A stretch of 64,000 bases of DNA from Bartonella queenslandensis. GTDB taxonomy: Bacteria; Pseudomonadota; Alphaproteobacteria; Rhizobiales; Rhizobiaceae. The stretch is from positions 1 to 64,000 of the forward strand of contig NZ_NAAI01000008.1 of NCBI RefSeq assembly GCF_018155095.1, read 5' to 3'. The notes under the pieces were generated by a model. It was given only the letters and a program-made list of their open reading frames with translations. It was not told where the DNA came from and ran no database searches. The position numbers were made by a program, and so were the translations under genes. Shown here one piece after another: positions 1-10,254 of the stretch. Numbering within the stretch: position 1 is the stretch's first letter; the number at the start of each line of letters is the position of its first letter.

Positions 1-98
1 TCTTAAGTTCCTGACATAAAGCAGCATGAACCATGCAAGAGCTTGTGCATTTTAATTGCCCTTCTTGCTAAGCAAAGCATCTAGGACAATCACCACAC
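1..98 (-). pseudogene. Decayed partial copy of fba (internal fragment)
   Basis: The first ~98 bases repeat, with substitutions and small indels, the internal fba segment at about 644-742 (codons near residues 140-172). The shared start TCTTAAGTTCCTGACATAAA is exact. The frame is not kept, so this is a non-functional duplicate lying just downstream of the intact gene. It may continue beyond the left edge of the window. Confidence 0.8.
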
Positions 99-128
99 AA
101 CCTTATGGGAATTCCGCTCTATGACAAT

Positions 129-1160
129 TCAAGCGCTCACCTTTTCCTGCTCTTTTGTCCATTGTCCTAAAGCCGCAAGATGATTCATCCGAGCACGATG
201 ACAAAATGCCTTTTGTGCAACAGCAATATTTTCATGCTTGCCAGCCCATGCTTTTAAAGCAGCCGCTTGCAATGCGCGTCCGTAGGAAAAGGTCAATTTC
301 CAAGGCAATGTACCCATAGCATTCATGGCCGATAAATGCGCCGTTGCTTCTTGATCAGATTGCCCTCCAGAAAGAAAAGCAATTCCTGGAACAGCGGAAG
401 GTACGGTTTGTTTAAGCACATGGACAGTCTTTTCAGCCACTTCTTCAACACCAGCCTTGCGTGCATCTTTGCCATCAATCACCATATTTGGCTTTAAAAT
501 CATCCCCTCTAAAACGACACGGGCTTCAAACAATTCTTTAAAGACAGCCTGTAAAACAGTGCGTGTCACTTCAAAGCAACGCGCAATGGAATGCCCGCAC
601 GACGGTCCATCCATCAGCACTTCCGGCTCAACAATTGGCACAATCTTAAGTTCCTGACATAAAGCAGCATAACGCGCAAGAGCTTGTGCATTTTGATTGA
701 TAGCGCCTCTTGTTGGCAAAGTATCTGCATTAATAGCAATCACCGCCCGCCATTTAGCAAAACGCGCTCCCAAAGTATAATAGTCTTTTAACCGTTCACG
801 AAGACCATCTAACCCTTCGGTAATTGTTTCTTGGGGAAAAGCGGCCAATGGCTTAGCACCCGTATCCACTTTAATCCCTGGTAACGCCCCTGCATCACGA
901 ATAAGATCTGTCAACATTTGCCCTGTTGATGCTTTTTGTCGAATGGTTTCATCAAATAAAATGACCCCAGAGATAGCGTTTTCCATAGCTTCTTTTGCAC
1001 TAAAAAGCATTTCACGATAAGCACGGCGCCTATCTTCATTGGATTCAACACCAATGCTTTCAAAACGCTTTCCAATGGTTGCTGTACTTTCATCTGCCGC
1101 CAAAATACCTTTACCCGCCTGCACAAGAGAAAGTGCAATATCTTCAAGCCGTTCAGTCAT
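129..1160 (-). CDS. fba: Class I fructose-bisphosphate aldolase
   Basis: Cleaves fructose 1,6-bisphosphate to glyceraldehyde 3-phosphate and dihydroxyacetone phosphate in the cytoplasm. At 343 residues it has the usual length of the metal-independent class I family. Visible landmarks are ADEST (residues 22-26), FAKWR (134-138), the VEPE stretch near 177-180 and ILKPN, whose Lys223 is the Schiff-base lysine. It is the last gene of the minus-strand set tkt, gap, pgk, fba. The gap to pgk (about 115 bp) is modest, so co-transcription is plausible. A decayed fba fragment lies directly downstream. Confidence 0.96.
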   Translation of the reverse strand: MTERLEDIALSLVQAGKGILAADESTATIGKRFESIGVESNEDRRRAYREMLFSAKEAMENAISGVILFDETIRQKASTGQMLTDLIRDAGALPGIKVDTGAKPLAAFPQETITEGLDGLRERLKDYYTLGARFAKWRAVIAINADTLPTRGAINQNAQALARYAALCQELKIVPIVEPEVLMDGPSCGHSIARCFEVTRTVLQAVFKELFEARVVLEGMILKPNMVIDGKDARKAGVEEVAEKTVHVLKQTVPSAVPGIAFLSGGQSDQEATAHLSAMNAMGTLPWKLTFSYGRALQAAALKAWAGKHENIAVAQKAFCHRARMNHLAALGQWTKEQEKVSA

Positions 1161-1275
1161 AAAAAATTCCTCTTTATTTTCTCTATTTTTTCTTAAAATT
1201 TTCCAAAAGTGTGCAATACGCTTAAACTCACCTTACGCAACACACAGCTTTAAAGCTGCTTTTAAAATAATCCCT

Positions 1276-2469
1276 TTAAGCCTGCATAAGAGCAAGAATA
1301 CCGGGCAAAACCTTCCCTTCCATCCATTCCAAAAAAGCCCCTCCAGCAGTCGAGAGATAAGTAAAATCATTGGCAACCTCAGCATGATTAAGAGCAAAAA
1401 CCGTATCGCCTCCTCCAGCAATTGAAACCAATTTACCCATTAAACTCCGTTCTGCTGCATGACGTGCAACGGCAATTGTTCCCTTATCAAAGGGAGGCAT
1501 CTCAAAAACACCAAGGGGGCCATTCCACACGAGGGTAGAAGCTTCATCAATTGCAGCATTGATATGGGCAATAGAGCGGGTCCCGATATCTAATATCATG
1601 CCATCTTCAGGAATATCGCCAATATCATAAAGACGATGCGGTGCATTTTTTTCAAAACGAAACCCAACGACAGCATCCACAGGAAGCAGAAGTGTACAAT
1701 GACACCCTTGTGCTTTTTTAATGATTTTTTTTATCGTTTCCATCAATGCATGTTCACACAATGACTTCCCCACATGGATACCTTGCGCGGCTAAAAAACT
1801 GTTAGCCATCCCGCCCCCAATCACCAAGGAGTCGACTTTTTCCACCAAATGATTGAGAACAAAAAGCTTACTGGAAACTTTCGCCCCTCCCACAATGGCA
1901 ACGACAGGATGCGTTGGATTTCCAAGCCCTTTTTCTAAGGCCTGCAACTCAGCTTGCAAAGAGCGCCCCGCATAAGAGGGCAACAAATGCGTTATTCCCT
2001 CCACCGAAGCATGGGCACGATGAGAAACGGAAAAAGCATCATTGACATAAAGATCCCCATTATGCGCCAAAGCCTCTGCAAAAGAACAATCATTCTTTTC
2101 TTCACCGGCATAAAAACGAATATTTTCAAGTAGTAAAACACCACCATTTTGTAATGACTCAATCGCCACCTGCACGGCTAAGCCAATACAGTCAGGAGCA
2201 AAAGCAACCGGCTGATGAATGATTTTTTCCAACACTTCTACAACAGGACGGAGTGAAAATTCTGGCTCTACCTTTCCTTTAGGACGACCACAATGAGAAA
2301 GCAGAATAAGTTTAGCACCACGCTTTTGTAGCTCAACGAGCGTTTCTTTATGTCGTACAAGACGCGTCTTATCACAAACTTTGCCCAGTGCCATAGGAAC
2401 ATTAAAATCTACGCGCACAAGAACACGTTTGCCCAAAACATCAACATCATCAAGTGTACGAAATCCCAT
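1276..2469 (-). CDS. pgk: Phosphoglycerate kinase
   Basis: Transfers phosphate from 1,3-bisphosphoglycerate to ADP in lower glycolysis. I place the start at the ATG giving MGFRTLDDVDVLGKRV, preceded by GAGGAAGCGGTG. This gives 397 residues, the family norm; the open frame extends 17 codons further upstream but that stretch is not PGK-like. Landmarks are VDFNVP near the N terminus, the SHCGRPKG substrate-binding loop, GGAKVSSK, and the C-terminal GGGDT nucleotide loop. It lies between gap and fba on the same strand. A diverged copy of its 5' end sits upstream at about 2647-2716. Confidence 0.96.
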   Translation of the reverse strand: MGFRTLDDVDVLGKRVLVRVDFNVPMALGKVCDKTRLVRHKETLVELQKRGAKLILLSHCGRPKGKVEPEFSLRPVVEVLEKIIHQPVAFAPDCIGLAVQVAIESLQNGGVLLLENIRFYAGEEKNDCSFAEALAHNGDLYVNDAFSVSHRAHASVEGITHLLPSYAGRSLQAELQALEKGLGNPTHPVVAIVGGAKVSSKLFVLNHLVEKVDSLVIGGGMANSFLAAQGIHVGKSLCEHALMETIKKIIKKAQGCHCTLLLPVDAVVGFRFEKNAPHRLYDIGDIPEDGMILDIGTRSIAHINAAIDEASTLVWNGPLGVFEMPPFDKGTIAVARHAAERSLMGKLVSIAGGGDTVFALNHAEVANDFTYLSTAGGAFLEWMEGKVLPGILALMQA

Positions 2470-2646
2470 CACCGCTTCCTCTTCACTTTCCATTGTTTCA
2501 AATAACAATGCATCAAGCAAACCTACTCACTTTTTTCCACTTACCCCCTCCTCTTTGCTTTTGCATGACACATCTTTGTTTTGCATGAAAGAGCTCTACG
2601 ACAGCCACCCTTCTCTCCCCTCTGCTTGGAAAATCCAAAGCCTCTA

Positions 2647-2716
2647 TCATCAAGTGTACAAAAGCTCACCATTGTTCTTATCTTCACATCCCACTGTTGC
2701 AAAACAAATGCATTTT
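2647..2716 (-). pseudogene. Decayed copy of the pgk 5' end
   Basis: This stretch aligns to the pgk start region at about 2449-2518. An exact shared block (TCATCAAGTGTAC) at one end and AATGCAT at the other bracket a ~70% similar middle. The surrounding 2470-2880 spacer has no other gene I can support. Unlike the 3'-end fragments elsewhere in the window, this one lies on the 5' side of its parent. Confidence 0.5.
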
Positions 2717-2880
2717 CTCAATTTGATTTCCATTCAAGACTCCTTTTACTTTTATGCAAAAGAGTTTACACTTTTCGTTTTTTTCACATTGTCTCATACA
2801 GCATTTGCTTCCTAGCACACAAGACAACACCCTTTATCCGCTTTTCTCAAAATTGTATAAAATGAGGCTTTTTCTTATAA

Positions 2881-2905
2881 GAAAAGGACCCGAAGGTCCT
2901 TTTTT
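2881..2905 (-). terminator. Rho-independent terminator after gap (UUCG loop)
   Basis: A perfect stem AAGGACC/GGTCCTT encloses CGAA on the plus strand, read as a stable UUCG tetraloop on the minus strand. It begins right at the gap stop codon. T-rich flanks on both sides make it potentially bidirectional. Confidence 0.8.
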
Positions 2906-3913
2906 CTAGACTGTCTTGGCAAAAGCCACAGCCGTATCGCTCATACGGTTAGAAAAGCCCCACTCATTATCATACCAAACCAGAACACGACAGAGCTTAC
3001 CATCAATGACCTTGGTTTGATCATTGTGGAAAATAGCTGAATGAGGATTATGATTAAAATCACAACTCACAAGCTTTTCCTCTGTATAGTCTAAAATTCC
3101 CTTTAAGGAACCGCGTGCTGCAGTCGCAATCGCTGTATTAATTTCTTCAATCGTTGTGGAACGCTTAGCGGTAAATGTCAAATCCACCACGGAAACATTT
3201 GGTGTTGGAACACGGATCGACACACCATCGAGCAAGCCTTTTAATTCTGGCAAGACCAATCCCACAGCTTTCGCTGCTCCTGTTGAGGTAGGAATCATCG
3301 AAAGAGCTGCCGCACGCGCCCGATAAAGGTCACGATGCATAGTATCCAAGACAGGTTGATCACCCGTATAAGAATGAATTGTTGTCATAAATCCCTTTTC
3401 AATACCCACCGTGTTGTGCAGCACTTGAGCAACAGGGGCTAAGCAGTTTGTTGTACAAGAAGCATTTGAAACAACGCGATGCTCTTTATTTAAAGATTGA
3501 TGATTAACCCCGTATACCACGGTAAGATCGGCTCCTTCAGAAGGTGCAGAAACAAGCACACGCTTTGCCCCCGCATCCAAATGAGCCTTTGCTTTATCAC
3601 GCGCAGTAAAAATGCCCGTACATTCCAAAGCAATATCGATATCTAAATCCTTCCAAGGCAATTGTGCAGGATCACGCTCTGCGCATACCTTTATTAAACC
3701 ACTCCCCACATCAATGGCATCCCCCACCACCTTAACAACTCCAGGGAAACGCCCATGAACTGAATCATAGCGCAACAAATGGGCATTTGTTTCCACCGAT
3801 CCCAAATCATTAATTGCAACCACTTCAATATCTTGTCGTCCACTTTCCATAAGTGCACGTAAAATATTGCGTCCAATACGACCAAACCCATTAATTGCAA
3901 CACGAACTGTCAT
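2906..3913 (-). CDS. gap: Glyceraldehyde-3-phosphate dehydrogenase, type I
   Basis: Oxidises glyceraldehyde 3-phosphate to 1,3-bisphosphoglycerate with NAD(P). It has 335 residues. The Rossmann motif GFGRIGRN is at 9-16 and the catalytic Cys153 lies in [19 protein letters not shown] follows, and [12 protein letters not shown] near the C terminus is the family signature. It is in the tkt-gap-pgk-fba order often seen in Hyphomicrobiales, which links it to carbon metabolism through triose phosphates. The spacer to tkt holds a decayed copy of its own 5' part. Confidence 0.97.
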   Translation of the reverse strand: MTVRVAINGFGRIGRNILRALMESGRQDIEVVAINDLGSVETNAHLLRYDSVHGRFPGVVKVVGDAIDVGSGLIKVCAERDPAQLPWKDLDIDIALECTGIFTARDKAKAHLDAGAKRVLVSAPSEGADLTVVYGVNHQSLNKEHRVVSNASCTTNCLAPVAQVLHNTVGIEKGFMTTIHSYTGDQPVLDTMHRDLYRARAAALSMIPTSTGAAKAVGLVLPELKGLLDGVSIRVPTPNVSVVDLTFTAKRSTTIEEINTAIATAARGSLKGILDYTEEKLVSCDFNHNPHSAIFHNDQTKVIDGKLCRVLVWYDNEWGFSNRMSDTAVAFAKTV

Positions 3914-3940
3914 TTCACATATTTCCTTATCTCATTTTTA

Positions 3941-4042
3941 AAGCACAACAAATGGGCATCTTCTAATCCCGAATCATGAATTCCTAAAACGTCAATATCT
4001 CGATCAATGACTGACTTATCCACAATAATGCACAACATTATC
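3941..4042 (-). pseudogene. Decayed copy of the gap 5' region
   Basis: This aligns to about 3768-3875 inside gap. The shared CAACAAATGGGCAT and CAATATCT blocks are in the same order and spacing, with overall similarity I judge by eye at about 70%. No intact frame remains. It lies upstream of gap, between it and tkt. Confidence 0.65.
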
Positions 4043-4102
4043 CATAACACTGTACAGAATAGGATATCCTACAACTACCCCCACTCATGACAACACAAAT
4101 TG

Positions 4103-6109
4103 TCATTTTGTCTTTTCCTCTTCGATCTTTTCCAGCTCTTTTTCAGCGGTAGCAACGACATTTTCCCAAGTAATACCAAAATGCGCATAAAGGTCATCAA
4201 TTGTTCCACTTGCACCAAATCCCTCCATGCCAATAAACACACCATCACAGCCAATAAAACGCTCCCATCCTTGGGCAACAGCAGCTTCAATCGCGATTTT
4301 AATCGGCGCTTCTCCAATGAGAGCCCGTTGATAGGAGCAAGATTGTTGAGAAAAGAGCTCAAAACAAGGCACAGAAACCACACGCGTTGGAATGCCTTTT
4401 TCTTCTAAGACCGCATGTGCTTTTACCGCAATTTGCAATTCTGAACCAGAAGCAAACAAAGTCACTTGCGCCTCATCACTTGCCGTTAAAAATTCATAAG
4501 CACCAAGCATACAGAGATTTTCTTCTTCATATTCTTGACGCAAAAGCGGTAGATTTTGTCGGCTCAACGCTAAGGTAGAAGGCGTCCCACGTACTTTCAA
4601 AGCCAATTGCCAACACTCGACTGTCTCCATAGCATCAGCAGGGCGGAACACAAGATGATTAGGCATAGCGCGCAAGCAAGCCAAATGTTCCACGGGTTGA
4701 TGAGTCGGACCATCCTCTCCAAGACCAATAGAATCATGGGTCATGACATAAATCACCCGCAACCCCATGAGAGAAGATAAACGCATAGCAGGACGCATAT
4801 AGTCAGAGAAGCATAAGAACGTGCCTCCATAAGGAATAAAGCCCCCATGAAGAGCTATCCCATTCATTATAGCGCCCATTGCATGCTCACGAATACCATA
4901 ATGAAGATATCGCCCTGAAAAATCATCCGCAGAGATACTTTTCATCTGACTGCTTTTTGTATTATTGGATCCCGTTAAATCGGCAGACCCCCCAATGGTC
5001 TCACTCACGACTTCATTGATTACTTCAAGAGCCATTTCCGAAGCTTTACGCGTAGCAACCACAGGAGCCTCTTCAATGAGTTTCTGTTTATAAGCATCGA
5101 TAGCACCATCAAATCCACCCAATAGATCACCACGCATCAATCTTTCAAACTCGACCCGTTCTGAGACAGGAAGATCAGCCAATTTTTCTTCCCACTTTTG
5201 TCGCCTTTTAGCGGCATTAAGCCCTGCTAAGCGCCAATTATCGAGAATATCAGCTGGAATAACGAAAGGCTCTACCTCCCACCCCAAGGCGATACGGGTC
5301 TCAGCAATTTCTCGTACACCTAAAGGGGATCCATGAACTTTATTGGTTCCAGCTTTATTTGGTGCTCCAAAACCGATCGTTGTTTTACAAGCGATTAAAG
5401 TTGGTTTATCAGAATTTTTCGCCTCTTCAATGGCATGCGCAATGGCTGTTTGGCTATGTCCATCGACTTTGATTGTATTCCAACCAGATGCCTTAAAACG
5501 CGCACACTGATCTGTGCTATCTGCAAGAGAAATTTCTCCATCGATAGAGATATTATTATCATCCCACAACACGATAAGCTTGTGAAGTTTTAAATGCCCA
5601 GCCAAGGAAAGTGCTTCTTGCGAAATCCCTTCCATCAAGCATCCATCCCCCACCAAGGCATAAGTATAATGGTTGATAAGATCGCCAAAACGAGCATTTT
5701 GCAAACGTTCTGCAAGAGCCATCCCCACAGCATTAGCCAACCCTTGTCCGAGAGGTCCAGTTGTTGTTTCAATTCCTGCCGCATGCCCATATTCTGGATG
5801 CCCCGCAAGCTTTGCGCCTAATTGGCGAAAATTTTTGAGATCCTCAATACCGATATCTTCATAACCAGAAAGATACAGCAAAGCATAAAGCAACATAGAT
5901 CCATGTCCTGCTGATAACACAAAACGATCACGGTTAGGCCAACGAGGATTTTTAGGATCATGAGCAAGGAATTGTGTATAAAGAACCGTAGCAATATCGG
6001 CTGCCCCCATTGGCAAGCCCGGATGACCAGAATTTGCTTTTTCAATCGCATCAATAGCAAGAAAACGGATAGCATTAGCCATCTGATTCTGTTGGAGGGT
6101 GTTTGTCAT
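4103..6109 (-). CDS. tkt: Transketolase
   Basis: Thiamine-diphosphate enzyme that moves two-carbon units between ketose and aldose phosphates, joining glycolysis to the pentose phosphate pathway. At 668 residues it is full length. SGHPGLPMG is near 27-35, and the ThDP/metal motif runs from GDG (154-156) to NN (185-186). The pyrimidine-domain stretch around [14 protein letters not shown] holds the catalytic glutamate, and [14 protein letters not shown] follows. It is the first gene of the minus-strand glycolytic set. ATGACAA and TTGTCAT form a short inverted repeat over the stop codon, without a clear T-run on the tkt side. Confidence 0.97.
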   Translation of the reverse strand: MTNTLQQNQMANAIRFLAIDAIEKANSGHPGLPMGAADIATVLYTQFLAHDPKNPRWPNRDRFVLSAGHGSMLLYALLYLSGYEDIGIEDLKNFRQLGAKLAGHPEYGHAAGIETTTGPLGQGLANAVGMALAERLQNARFGDLINHYTYALVGDGCLMEGISQEALSLAGHLKLHKLIVLWDDNNISIDGEISLADSTDQCARFKASGWNTIKVDGHSQTAIAHAIEEAKNSDKPTLIACKTTIGFGAPNKAGTNKVHGSPLGVREIAETRIALGWEVEPFVIPADILDNWRLAGLNAAKRRQKWEEKLADLPVSERVEFERLMRGDLLGGFDGAIDAYKQKLIEEAPVVATRKASEMALEVINEVVSETIGGSADLTGSNNTKSSQMKSISADDFSGRYLHYGIREHAMGAIMNGIALHGGFIPYGGTFLCFSDYMRPAMRLSSLMGLRVIYVMTHDSIGLGEDGPTHQPVEHLACLRAMPNHLVFRPADAMETVECWQLALKVRGTPSTLALSRQNLPLLRQEYEEENLCMLGAYEFLTASDEAQVTLFASGSELQIAVKAHAVLEEKGIPTRVVSVPCFELFSQQSCSYQRALIGEAPIKIAIEAAVAQGWERFIGCDGVFIGMEGFGASGTIDDLYAHFGITWENVVATAEKELEKIEEEKTK

Positions 6110-6443
6110 GAATGATCGACCATTTCGTTAACTACGTTATTCTGTTGCTTTTTGCGTATTCTCTTAAAATTCCTTAAGAAATACTGTTTTTAACCACCAG
6201 CATGAAACTTCTTGTCACCACTTCAATAGCATTAATAACATTCCCCTCACGCATCCTGTATATCCATGTCATTTATGTCAATACGCGTAAAAAATCCAGC
6301 TTTTAATTTATATCTATCTCCTGCTTTGCTTGCTAAAATATCCTACATACTTAAAAATAAAATACACACAATACCAGAATGTAAGTGATTCGTTTTTGCA
6401 TAACGCATTGATAAAGGATACAATTACCCAGAGGACAAAAACA
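6110..6443. other. Divergent spacer between tkt and the DUF4164 gene
   Basis: This 334-bp AT-rich spacer should hold promoters for tkt (minus) and the DUF4164-zapA pair (plus). I see no gene, RNA or strong hairpin in it and cannot assign -35/-10 boxes with confidence. Confidence 0.5.
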
Positions 6444-6719
6444 ATGAACCAAGAGACTACGGTTCTACAAGATGCTCTAGAGCACCTAGAAAAAGCACTT
6501 AGGACTTTAGAGATCACCATAATAAACCGCAACGCCGTTATTGATAAAAATAACGAATGGGAAGAAGAAATTCAACGAATGAATGCTGACCGCAGCCATC
6601 TTGCCCAAGCGCTTGACAAAGCTGAAGCCCAAATTGAACGCTTAGAATCTGTTAACAAAGAAGTTTCCAAACGCCTTATTAAAGCAATGGAAACGATTCG
6701 TATCGTCATTGATAGATAA
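6444..6719 (+). CDS. DUF4164 family coiled-coil protein
   Basis: Small cytoplasmic protein of unknown function, 91 residues. The start is the ATG after GAGGACAAAAACA; the longer open frame upstream is not protein-like. The sequence is almost entirely one heptad-rich helix (DALEHLEKALRTLEI ... QALDKAEAQIERLESVNKEV). It sits 12 bp upstream of zapA on the same strand, an arrangement common in Hyphomicrobiales, so a role with ZapA in division is an inference from context only. Confidence 0.85.
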   Translation: MNQETTVLQDALEHLEKALRTLEITIINRNAVIDKNNEWEEEIQRMNADRSHLAQALDKAEAQIERLESVNKEVSKRLIKAMETIRIVIDR

Positions 6720-6731
6720 AGGTTTGAATGT

Positions 6732-7115
6732 ATGGAAACAGTTTCCGTTACCATTGATGGTAAAAATTATCGCATGGCTTGTAATAAAGGGCAAGAAAGT
6801 CATCTTATTGCGCTTGCCGCTCAATTGGATCAATACATCACCCATTTAAAGAAAAATTTTGGTGAAATTGGCGATCATCGTTTATCGGTTATGGCTGGCA
6901 TAATGATTATCGATGAAATGGAAGAAATAAAACGAGAAAATAAAAAGTTACAAGAAGACTACAATGCTCTTTTACGCCTTCACAATGAAAAGGAGCGCAC
7001 CATGGGAAAAATTATGCGTGACACCACACAACGCATTGAAAATCTCACCAATCAATTGCTCAAAGATGATCAAAACAGCACAAACATTCAAGAACAAGAG
7101 CAGGAAGATTTCTAA
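6732..7115 (+). CDS. zapA: Cell division protein ZapA
   Basis: FtsZ-ring associated protein that promotes bundling of FtsZ filaments. It has 127 residues. The N-terminal half (VSVTIDGKNYRMACNKGQE ... LAAQLDQYI) is the ZapA globular domain, and a long coiled coil (MEEIKRENKKLQEDYNALLRL) follows. The acidic glutamine-rich tail is variable in the family. It follows the DUF4164 gene in the same transcription unit. In many proteobacteria 6S RNA and a 5-formyl-THF cyclo-ligase gene follow zapA; the cyclo-ligase gene is absent here. Confidence 0.93.
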   Translation: METVSVTIDGKNYRMACNKGQESHLIALAAQLDQYITHLKKNFGEIGDHRLSVMAGIMIIDEMEEIKRENKKLQEDYNALLRLHNEKERTMGKIMRDTTQRIENLTNQLLKDDQNSTNIQEQEQEDF

Positions 7116-7769
7116 AACATACAACAGCGCCGTAATAAACGTGCGATTTGATTTGCCTCCCCCTCATAGGATAAAAAACAGGATAAAAATTCTTAAACCC
7201 ACACCCCATAAACAATCCGATTTTTTATCGAGAGAATTCCAGTGACAGATCATGCATACGATCAAAAAGCTGTACCTCGAATATTTCGCTGACACACAAA
7301 CACTTCATACATCAAAGAAGCAGCCTTATATTACCACGCTTCCAATGAGGGGTCTCGCGCAACAAACGACCAAAACCAATATCCCAAAACCAATATAATT
7401 GTAAAAAGAAATCATATCGATGATCAATCAAACAATGCGTAAAGCCTATTTTTTACATAAAAGCAACGCACGAAAAGCATATTTTTTAAACATATTCATC
7501 CATCACTTTAATTCTCATGCCATACCAGCATGGCTTTTTTGAACCCATAATTTTATTCAATTCTGTTTGCAAAAGTTTCATCCGTTCATAGAGGCTTAAA
7601 ATGAGAAAATTTTTAAAGCTCTCAAACAGGACTAGAATGAATTCTCATGATCAATGAATATCTCGCTCGTAAAAGATTAATAAAGCGATTCCTAAGATGC
7701 CTTAATGAGATAAAAGGGGATCTTCCATTAAATGCTCCACCATAAAAGCAACTTTCTCAGAACTACAAA
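7116..7769. other. Non-coding spacer after zapA
   Basis: No open frame that I can support. It ends its transcribed part in a terminator at 7519-7540, so roughly 400 nt of untranslated RNA may follow zapA. That is a position where 6S RNA often lies, but I could not recognise the 6S fold by eye. Confidence 0.4.
7519..7540 (+). terminator. Rho-independent terminator
   Basis: The stem GCCAT/ATGGC with loop ACCAGC is followed by six T residues. It would end transcription coming from zapA or a non-coding RNA in the spacer. Confidence 0.6.
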
Positions 7770-8040
7770 CAAAATCAATAGACCATATCACCACATCTAC
7801 TCTGTTCCCATCACCAAACCTCATGCCCAAACGAAATGCCGTGCGGTTTCCGCAAAAGGCAATGGCTGCGGCTCGATCAACCATATCCTCTAAATTCTTT
7901 GCATCATCGGTCACCACACGAATGATGCCCCCAAACGAGAGCCAAACGCCGTGCAGTTTCCACAATAGGAGATAACACAATAATCGGTCTATTGGGACGT
8001 TCACGAGAGGTGCGCCTCCCCGTTGTTCCTAAAGTCGGTT
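7770..8040 (-). pseudogene. Decayed tandem copies of the pyk 3' part
   Basis: Positions 7850-8040 repeat pyk 8200-8388 at high similarity. They still encode VVTDDAKNLEDMVDRAAAIAF on the minus strand, but with broken frames around it. A second, shorter and more diverged copy (about 7770-7853) repeats the segment ending GCCGTGCGGTTTCC. Both lie downstream of the intact gene, so the region looks like an old tandem duplication that has decayed. Confidence 0.85.
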
Positions 8041-8075
8041 CAAAGATGCATGAAAAAATACCAAGCGTAAACCGC

Positions 8076-9512
8076 TCAAATCCCCTTCGTACCATCTTGA
8101 GAAACAGAAGCAATACGCAAGAGGTTGGTAGCCCCAGGCGTTCCAAGGGGAACACCAGCTGTCACAAGGAAGCGATCCCCTCCTTGGCAAAAACCTTCCT
8201 GAAAGGCAATGGCTGCGGCTCGATCAACCATATCCTCTAAATTCCTTGCATCATCGGTTACCACACAATGAAGCCCCCAAACGAGAGCCAAACGCCGTGC
8301 GGTTTCCACAATGGGCGATAACGCAATAATCGGTCTATTGGGACGTTCACGAGAAGTGCGCACCCCTGTTGTTCCTGAAGCCGTATAGGCAACGATAGCC
8401 GCTAACGCAAGTGTTTCAGCAATCTGACGTGCTGCAAGAGAAATCGCATCGGTTCCTGTTGATTCTGGAGCAGGATGTTGAGCCCCAACCTGAGCGGCAT
8501 AAGTGTGATCTTGTTCGATTTGCCGCGCGATTCGGTCCATCATAAGCACCGCTTCTTCCGGATAACGACCAGAAGCAGATTCAGCCGACAACATCACCGC
8601 ATCTGTTCCAGCATAAACCGCCGTAGCAACATCTGAGACTTCTGCGCGTGTCGGAACAGGAGATGTGATCATTGACTCGAGCATTTGTGTTGCCACCACA
8701 ACCGGTTTTCCAGCTAAACGACAAGCTTTTATTAACTCCATCTGAAGCGCAGGAATCCTTTCCAGAGGCATTTCCACACCGAGATCACCCCGTGCAATCA
8801 TAATACCATCACAGATTTCAATAATCTTCTCTATATGCTCCAAGGCTTGAGGCTTTTCGATTTTAGCCATCAAAGACACCTTGCTTTTCGTCAACTGACG
8901 CACCGCTATAATATCTTCTGGACGCTGAATAAAAGAAAGCGCAACCCAATCAACAGGATACTGTAACAGAGCCTGAAGATCCTCTTTATCTTTTGAGGTT
9001 ATCGAATCAAAAGGCAAAATTGTATCAGGAAAACTCACACCTTTTCGATCAGAAATACGGGTTCCAGCAACCACACAACACTGAACAAAATGATCATCAC
9101 ATACTTCAGCGCGCAGTTCCACCCTTCCATCATCAATCAACAACCGATCCCCTGGTTTAAGTGCCGAAAAAACATCCTTATGAGGAAAAAAAACACGCTG
9201 TGCATCACCAGCCGCATCGCGATGATCTAATGTAAAGCTTTGCCCAACACACAAATCTTCTTGACCTTTGGCAAAACGACCAATACGCAGTTTGGGTCCC
9301 TGAAGATCCACTAAAATACCGATGGGCCGTTGAACAATTTTTTCAACCTCCCGTATAGACTTGACCAAATCAGCCAGTGTGTCACGATCTGTATGACTCA
9401 TATTAAGGCGAAAAACATCTGCCCCTGCCCTAAAAAGCTTCTCAATCATTAAACGAGAAAAAGAAGAAGGGCCAAGAGTCGCAATAATTTTTACTTTACG
9501 GGCACGTTTCAC
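8076..9512 (-). CDS. pyk: Pyruvate kinase
   Basis: Converts phosphoenolpyruvate and ADP to pyruvate and ATP, the last glycolytic step. It has 478 residues, the normal length. Visible motifs are IATLGPSS at the N terminus, FRLNMSH, MAKIEKPQALEHI with the catalytic lysine, IARGDLGVEMP, and VVVATQMLESM followed by PTRAEVSDVA. Its ATG overlaps the stop of the upstream DUF1036 gene by 4 bp, so the two are translationally coupled. A partial copy of its 3' part lies downstream. Confidence 0.97.
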   Translation of the reverse strand: MKRARKVKIIATLGPSSFSRLMIEKLFRAGADVFRLNMSHTDRDTLADLVKSIREVEKIVQRPIGILVDLQGPKLRIGRFAKGQEDLCVGQSFTLDHRDAAGDAQRVFFPHKDVFSALKPGDRLLIDDGRVELRAEVCDDHFVQCCVVAGTRISDRKGVSFPDTILPFDSITSKDKEDLQALLQYPVDWVALSFIQRPEDIIAVRQLTKSKVSLMAKIEKPQALEHIEKIIEICDGIMIARGDLGVEMPLERIPALQMELIKACRLAGKPVVVATQMLESMITSPVPTRAEVSDVATAVYAGTDAVMLSAESASGRYPEEAVLMMDRIARQIEQDHTYAAQVGAQHPAPESTGTDAISLAARQIAETLALAAIVAYTASGTTGVRTSRERPNRPIIALSPIVETARRLALVWGLHCVVTDDARNLEDMVDRAAAIAFQEGFCQGGDRFLVTAGVPLGTPGATNLLRIASVSQDGTKGI

Positions 9513-10036
9513 GGTGGAGAACTTCCTGAAAAAGAAGGGACAACTGAATTGTTAAACAAAGAATCATCCGTCAACTGTACCATCCAACTGGTTTGATTAC
9601 CGGTATCGATTTCCTGAAACTCAGCCTTTTGATATCCTCGAGGAAAACAATCATGAACCCCCTGAATGGTAAATTGGCTATCTTGCACACACATGGTCAC
9701 AGAGCCTGCCCAGTTCCCCTTTTTTTGTGCTCCTTCCGCATAAAAATAATAAAATCGCGAGGCAAGAGGTCCTTCGATGAGGGTTTTACATTCTGTCACG
9801 GGAACCACCCACCAGCCTTCGCTCACCCACCCTGAAAACGTACGATATCCAAGAGCAACCCCTACAGACTGCTGCGTTGTATTACACACCCTAAAGTCAG
9901 CTTTTGCACAAATAGCAAAGGGAAACAAGAGCAAAATGCTCAAAAGAAAAACCTTTAATCCTTTCTGAAGAGCCCAATATTGCTTTTTCAAAATCAAAGA
10001 ACTTTCTCTATAATGCAAATTCTCAAAATAAACCAT
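9509..10036 (-). CDS. DUF1036 family exported protein
   Basis: Protein of unknown function, 175 residues as drawn. A hydrophobic stretch (VFLLSILLLFPFAICAKA) near residues 29-46 looks like a signal peptide ending in AKA, so the mature protein is probably periplasmic. The family core FRVCNTTQQSVGVALGYR and the conserved tryptophans and cysteines (GWVSEGWW, CKTLIEGPL, CVQD) match DUF1036. The N-terminal 28 residues are unusually long for a signal peptide, but no better in-frame ATG exists. It is directly upstream of and overlapping pyk, an arrangement seen across Hyphomicrobiales. Confidence 0.85.
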   Translation of the reverse strand: MVYFENLHYRESSLILKKQYWALQKGLKVFLLSILLLFPFAICAKADFRVCNTTQQSVGVALGYRTFSGWVSEGWWVVPVTECKTLIEGPLASRFYYFYAEGAQKKGNWAGSVTMCVQDSQFTIQGVHDCFPRGYQKAEFQEIDTGNQTSWMVQLTDDSLFNNSVVPSFSGSSPP

Positions 10037-10254
10037 ACATCTCTTTTTTCAAAAGCTTTTCAAGTTTAAAACATATATTTTTCTTTTTATAGCCCTTTTA
10101 TCAAGGCATATATTTTAAAAATTTTACAAAATATTTAAAATCAATTGGTAAAAAAACTGTAGTGCTTGATTGAGTTTTTGTTTTTTCAAGCTTTTCCAAC
10201 ATAAATTTATCGTCGAAAAAACAACTTAAAAATATATAAACTGGAGAAAATACA

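Noticed and set aside
457-657. Plus-strand ORFs inside fba, and similar ORFs opposite tkt, atpD, leuS, macB and others
   Set aside because: They are antisense or alternate-frame shadows of clearly conserved genes, with no independent ribosome site or family features.
4087-4106. ATGACAA/TTGTCAT inverted repeat as a tkt terminator
   Set aside because: It overlaps the tkt stop codon and has no T-run on the minus strand, so it does not fit a terminator for tkt.
7904-8155. Minus-strand ORFs downstream of pyk that contain ThrSerArgGluArgProAsnArg-like pyruvate kinase sequence
   Set aside because: They are pieces of the decayed pyk duplicate in broken frames, not separate genes.
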